Part shown: positions 60,162 to 64,000 of the stretch, one piece after another
Layout of the letters: each line of letters begins with the position of its first letter
Numbering within the stretch: position 1 is the first letter of the stretch
Origin: Nocardia vinacea NBRC 16497
Lineage (GTDB): Bacteria; Actinomycetota; Actinomycetes; Mycobacteriales; Mycobacteriaceae
Assembly (NCBI RefSeq): GCF_000308835.1
Contig: NZ_BAGN01000425.1
Location: 20,894 to 84,893 of the forward strand
DNA: 64,000 nt
Reading direction: 5' to 3'
The notes under the pieces: generated by a model
Told to the model about the DNA's origin: nothing
The model's input: the letters and a program-made list of their open reading frames with translations, nothing else
Databases searched by the model: none
Position numbers and translations under genes: made by a program

Positions 60162-60680
60162 ATGCAGGTAACCATGACCGTCAACGGCGAGCCGGTGACC
60201 GCGGAGGTCGAGCCACGCACCCTGCTCGTGCACTTCCTGCGAGATCAGTTGCGGCTCACCGGAACCCACTGGGGCTGTGACACCAGCAACTGCGGCACCT
60301 GTGTGGTGGAGGTCGACGGCGAACCGGTGAAGTCGTGCACGATGCTGGCTGTTATGGCGGGCGGCCGTTCGGTGCGCACCGTCGAGGGGCTCGAGGTGGA
60401 CGGCCAACTCGATCCCGTGCAGGAGGGCTTCATGCAGTGTCACGGTTTGCAGTGCGGATTCTGCACGCCCGGAATGATGATCACCGCCCGCGCCCTGCTC
60501 GACCGCAATCCGAATCCCGACGAGCAGACCATCCGGGAGGCGATCTCGGGCCAGATCTGCCGCTGCACCGGATATACCACCATCGTGCGGTCGATCCAGT
60601 GGGCCGCGGCAAAGCAACGCGGCGAAGCGGTGGAGCCCGAACCCGCAGCCACTCCGACGCCGGTAGGGAGCACATCATGA
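60162..60680 (+). CDS. coxS: Aerobic CO dehydrogenase, [2Fe-2S] small subunit
   Basis: 172 residues, 2 bp after coxM. The plant-type cluster is GCDTSNCGTC with the later Cys of VKSC; the second, proximal cluster is CGFCTPGM and CRCTGY. This two-cluster layout is that of CoxS and xanthine dehydrogenase family small subunits. Its end overlaps coxL by 4 bp. Confidence 0.93.
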   Translation: MQVTMTVNGEPVTAEVEPRTLLVHFLRDQLRLTGTHWGCDTSNCGTCVVEVDGEPVKSCTMLAVMAGGRSVRTVEGLEVDGQLDPVQEGFMQCHGLQCGFCTPGMMITARALLDRNPNPDEQTIREAISGQICRCTGYTTIVRSIQWAAAKQRGEAVEPEPAATPTPVGSTS

Positions 60681-63067
60681 CCGCCGTCGAGTCCCGGCCC
60701 GAAGACAGAGTAGATAACGACCGCAAGCCGTGCGGTCACGGCAGGATGCTCCGCAAAGAGGATCCGCGGTTCATTCGCGGACGCGGCAACTACGTCGACG
60801 ATGTGCAACTGCCCGGCATGCTGCACATGGCGATACTGCGTTCCCCGTTCGCGCACGCGCGGATCGTGAACGTCGATGTCTCCGCGGCACAGGCACATCC
60901 GAAGGTCAAGGCAGTCGTCACCGGTGCGGATCTCGCGGCGAAGGGACTGGCCTGGATGCCGACGCTGTCCAACGATGTGCAGGCGGTGCTGGCGACGGAC
61001 AAGGTCCGGTTCCAGGGCCAGGAAGTGGCCTTCGTCGTCGCCGAGGATCGCTACTCCGCGCGTGATGCGTTGGAGCTCATCAACGTCGACTACGAGATGC
61101 TCGATCCGGTGATCGATGCCCGGAGCGCACTGGCGCCCGAGATGCCGGTGATCCGTGACGATCTCGAGGGCAAGCAGGACAACCACTGCTTCGACTGGGA
61201 GGCCGGCGACGCCGCCACGACCGAGGCAGTGTTCGCCCGCGCCGACGTGGTATTGAAGCAGGAGATCGTCTATCCGCGAGTGCATCCCGCTCCGATGGAG
61301 ACCTGTGGGGCCGTCGCGGATCTCGATCCCGTGACGGGGAAGCTCACGCTGTGGTCGACGAGCCAGGCGCCGCATGCCCACCGCACGCTCTACGCGTTGG
61401 TGGCCGGACTGCCCGAGCACAAAATCCGGGTGATCTCACCCGATATCGGCGGCGGGTTCGGCAACAAGGTGCCCATCTATCCGGGATATGTCTGCGCCAT
61501 CGTCGGGTCGCTGCTGCTGGGCAAACCGGTGAAGTGGATGGAGGATCGCAGCGAAAATCTCACCAGCACCGGATTCGCCCGCGACTACATCATGGTCGGC
61601 GAGATCGCCGCCACCGCCGAGGGCAAGATCCTGGCCATCCGGTCGACCGTGCTCGCCGATCACGGCGCCTTCAACGGCACAGCCGCGCCGTTGAAGTATC
61701 CGGCCGGCTTCTACGGCGTCTTCACCGGTAGCTACGACATCGAGGCCGCCTACTGCAAGATGACCGCGGTCTACACCAACAAGGCCCCTGGCGGTGTCGC
61801 CTACGCGTGCTCGTTCCGGATCACCGAGGCCGTCTACTTCGTCGAGCGGTTGGTGGATTGCCTCGCCTATGAACTGAAGATGGATCCGGCCGAGCTGCGG
61901 CTGCGGAATCTCCTTCGCCCCGAACAGTTCCCGTACACCAGCAAGACAGGCTGGGTCTACGACTCCGGCGACTACGAGAAGACCATGCGTCTGGCGATGG
62001 ACATGATCGGCTATGACGCCTTGCGAAAGGAGCAGCAGGACAAGCGCGCCCGCGGCGAGTTGATGGGCATCGGGATGTCCTTCTTCACCGAGGCCGTCGG
62101 CGCGGGTCCGCGCAAGGATATGGACATCCTCGGACTCGGGATGGCCGACGGGTGCGAGCTGCGCATCCATCCGACCGGCAAAGCCGTTGTGCGCATATCG
62201 GTTCAGACCCAGGGGCAGGGGCACGAGACGACGTTCGCCCAGATCGTCGCCGAAGAACTCGGCATCCCGCCGGACGATATCGACGTGGTGCACGGCGACA
62301 CCGATCAGACTCCGTTCGGCCTGGGCACCTACGGCAGCCGGTCGACACCGGTTTCGGGCGCCGCCGCCGCGCTGGTGGCGCGGAAGGTGCGCGACAAGGC
62401 ACGGATCATCGCATCCGGCATGCTCGAAGTCTCCGTCGCCGACCTCGACTGGGAGAAGGGATCGTTCCACGTCAAGGGCGATCCGTCCGCGGCCGTGACG
62501 ATCCAGCAGATCGCGATGCGAGCACACGGCGCTGGTGATCTGCCCGAAGGTATCGAGGGCGGACTCGACGCGCAGATCTGCTACAACCCGGAGAATCTCA
62601 CCTACCCGTATGGTGCGTACTTCTGCGTCGTCGACATCGACCCGGGGACAGCCGTGGTGAAAGTGCGGCGCTTCCTCGCCGTCGACGACTGCGGCACCCG
62701 GATCAATCCGATGATCATCGAGGGGCAGGTGCACGGCGGCATCACCGACGGCGTCGGCATGGCGCTGATGCAGATCATCGCCTTCGACGAGGACGGCAAC
62801 TGCCTCGGCGGATCCCTGATGGACTATCTCATCCCGACGGCACTCGAGGTTCCGCACTTCGAGACCGGATACACGGTCACCCCTTCGCCGCACCACCCGA
62901 TCGGCGCGAAAGGCATCGGCGAATCGGCCACGGTCGGCTCGCCTGCAGCGGTGGTCAATGCGGTGGTGGATGCGTTGGCGCCGTTCGGAGTTCGGCACGC
63001 CGACATGCCGCTGACGCCGTCGCGGGTGTGGGAAGCGATGCAGGGCCGGGCCACACCGCCGATCTGA
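60677..63067 (+). CDS. coxL: Aerobic CO dehydrogenase, molybdenum-copper large subunit (form I)
   Basis: 796 residues, ATG at an ATGA overlap with coxS. The active-site loop is AYACSFR, matching the form I signature AYxCSFR; Cys378 would bind the copper of the Mo-S-Cu site. The base Glu749 is in GIGESATVGSPAAV, and GGGFGNKV and QTQGQGHET contact the cofactor. It oxidises CO to CO2. Form II enzymes carry a different loop, so true CO oxidation is likely. Confidence 0.95.
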   Translation: MTAVESRPEDRVDNDRKPCGHGRMLRKEDPRFIRGRGNYVDDVQLPGMLHMAILRSPFAHARIVNVDVSAAQAHPKVKAVVTGADLAAKGLAWMPTLSNDVQAVLATDKVRFQGQEVAFVVAEDRYSARDALELINVDYEMLDPVIDARSALAPEMPVIRDDLEGKQDNHCFDWEAGDAATTEAVFARADVVLKQEIVYPRVHPAPMETCGAVADLDPVTGKLTLWSTSQAPHAHRTLYALVAGLPEHKIRVISPDIGGGFGNKVPIYPGYVCAIVGSLLLGKPVKWMEDRSENLTSTGFARDYIMVGEIAATAEGKILAIRSTVLADHGAFNGTAAPLKYPAGFYGVFTGSYDIEAAYCKMTAVYTNKAPGGVAYACSFRITEAVYFVERLVDCLAYELKMDPAELRLRNLLRPEQFPYTSKTGWVYDSGDYEKTMRLAMDMIGYDALRKEQQDKRARGELMGIGMSFFTEAVGAGPRKDMDILGLGMADGCELRIHPTGKAVVRISVQTQGQGHETTFAQIVAEELGIPPDDIDVVHGDTDQTPFGLGTYGSRSTPVSGAAAALVARKVRDKARIIASGMLEVSVADLDWEKGSFHVKGDPSAAVTIQQIAMRAHGAGDLPEGIEGGLDAQICYNPENLTYPYGAYFCVVDIDPGTAVVKVRRFLAVDDCGTRINPMIIEGQVHGGITDGVGMALMQIIAFDEDGNCLGGSLMDYLIPTALEVPHFETGYTVTPSPHHPIGAKGIGESATVGSPAAVVNAVVDALAPFGVRHADMPLTPSRVWEAMQGRATPPI

Positions 63068-63081
63068 GTGGGTGCGAGCAA

Positions 63082-63987
63082 ATGGGATCACCGATGAAGT
63101 TGACCGAGCGTGCACAGCAGCTGGTCCGCACCCGGACGCCGTTCGTGCACGCGACCGTCGTGCGTGCGCAGCAGCCGACCTCGGCGCATGCCGGGGACGA
63201 GGCGATCCTGTTGCAGGACGGGACGATCGAAGGATTCGTCGGCGGGCAGTGCGCGCAGAACTCGGTCCGCAAGGCGGCGCTGGGTGCCTTGCAGTCGCAC
63301 GAGAGTGTGCTGCTGCGCGTGCTGCCCGATGGCGATCTGCATTTTCCCGAAGCGCCCGGCGCGGCGGTGGTGGTGAATCCCTGTCTGTCCGGCGGAGCTC
63401 TCGAGATCTTCCTCGAGCCGCAGATCCCGGCGCCGCTGATGCGCATCTGCGGCGCGACACCCATCGCGGACGCCTTGGCCGACATGTGCGAGTTGGTGGG
63501 TTTCGGGGTGCAGCGCAGTGCTGCCGACGCCGACTCGCTGGATTCGCTGGCCGATACGACGGCGGTGGTGATCGCCAGCCATGGTGGCCCGGAGGCCGAG
63601 ATGATCCGCGTCGCGCTCGACGCGGGCGTGGGGTACATCGGGCTGGTGGCCAGCACGATTCGGGGCGCGTCGATCCTCGACGAACTCGAATTGACCGACG
63701 CCGAGCGGGCTCGCATCCGCACCCCGGTGGGTTTGCCCATCGGCGCGAAGACGTCCGCGGAAATAGCCGTCTCGATTGTCGCGGAAGTGATCCAGGCGGT
63801 CCGCAAGGGCGGCTCGGCCGTCACGCCCCGCGCGGCGAATGTCGCTGTCGAGGCGCTCGATCCGGTGTGCGGTATGACCGTGATGGTCGGGCCGGACACA
63901 CCACATCTCACCATCGACGATGTCGACTACTGGTTCTGCAGTTCCGGATGCCGCAATTCCTTCGCAGCGACGAAGACGGGCTCATGA
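63082..63987 (+). CDS. XdhC/CoxF-like maturation protein with C-terminal YHS domain
   Basis: 301 residues. The N-terminal ~250 residues are XdhC-like (GFVGGQCAQNSVRKAA; VASHGGPEAEMIR-type Rossmann part; GLPIGAKTSAEIAVSIVAEV). Residues 255-301 form a YHS domain: DPVCGM with Cys263, then WFCSSGCRNSF with Cys286 and Cys290. YHS domains bind soft or divalent metals. CoxF is implicated in fitting copper into the CO dehydrogenase site, so the fused domain may carry copper. Start ATG 63082; 63094 is possible. Confidence 0.85.
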   Translation: MGSPMKLTERAQQLVRTRTPFVHATVVRAQQPTSAHAGDEAILLQDGTIEGFVGGQCAQNSVRKAALGALQSHESVLLRVLPDGDLHFPEAPGAAVVVNPCLSGGALEIFLEPQIPAPLMRICGATPIADALADMCELVGFGVQRSAADADSLDSLADTTAVVIASHGGPEAEMIRVALDAGVGYIGLVASTIRGASILDELELTDAERARIRTPVGLPIGAKTSAEIAVSIVAEVIQAVRKGGSAVTPRAANVAVEALDPVCGMTVMVGPDTPHLTIDDVDYWFCSSGCRNSFAATKTGS

Positions 63988-64000
63988 CGAACGGGGTCGT
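63984..64000 (+). CDS. Start of next operon gene (cut by window)
   Basis: ATG 63984 overlaps the preceding stop (ATGA) and reads MTNGV before the window ends. By order in cox operons it could be coxD or another accessory gene, but five codons cannot show this. Confidence 0.4.

Noticed and set aside
61436..63460. 674-codon minus-strand frame opposite coxL
   Set aside because: Antisense shadow; coxL motifs are unambiguous on the plus strand.
1..64000. CRISPR arrays, tRNA or rRNA genes, intact transposons
   Set aside because: No regularly spaced repeats, no cloverleaf candidates and no transposase-like frames were seen on either strand.

Overview
The window is high-GC DNA from an actinomycete, most likely Nocardia or a close relative in the Mycobacteriales. 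The signs are abundant GTG starts and ATGA/GTGA gene overlaps, several mycofactocin-type short-chain dehydrogenases (SDRs), a large stock of acyl-CoA enzymes, IdeR-type iron boxes, and a form I CO dehydrogenase operon. No rRNA, tRNA, CRISPR array or intact insertion sequence was seen.

Region 1 (1-44.5 kb) is one large catabolic island. It holds two acyl-CoA synthetases, three acyl-CoA dehydrogenases, two crotonases, an alpha-methylacyl-CoA racemase-like CoA-transferase family protein, a thiolase, a DUF35-thiolase fusion resembling side-chain aldolases, many SDRs, two amidohydrolases, a Baeyer-Villiger-type flavoprotein monooxygenase followed by two NTF2-like proteins and a cyclase-family hydrolase, a fused alpha-beta 2-oxoacid dehydrogenase E1, and two complete ferredoxin reductase-ferredoxin-P450 cassettes in opposite orientation. 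Three TetR regulators, a two-component system and a class III nucleotide cyclase sit among them. Two recurring short motifs lie in front of many of these genes: a 12-bp palindrome close to KACYGACCGRTH, and a TATACCGAGTG-like element. They suggest two regulons covering the island. The gene content fits oxidation, activation, beta-oxidation and ring opening of a methyl-branched, probably alicyclic or isoprenoid substrate; the substrate itself cannot be read from the sequence.

Region 2 (44.5-55 kb) is a mixed accessory and housekeeping stretch. It has an IclR regulator, a possible unrecognised peptide-modification locus (two divergent small genes with nearly identical N-termini, the second translationally coupled to a JmjC/cupin oxygenase), iron storage genes bfd and bfr behind tandem IdeR boxes, a NUDIX protein, an MpaB-type oxygenase, a phage-type zinc-binding protein, a cysteine-free HesB-like protein, a DUF5995 protein, an alpha/beta hydrolase, and several decayed gene fragments.

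Region 3 (55-64 kb) holds a leaderless FadR-type regulator coupled to a soluble Cache-like sensor protein, then a LysR regulator divergent from a CO dehydrogenase operon: XdhC-like maturation factor, coxM, coxS, coxL (with the form I AYxCSFR loop), and a second XdhC-like protein carrying a C-terminal YHS metal-binding domain. The operon continues past the end of the window.
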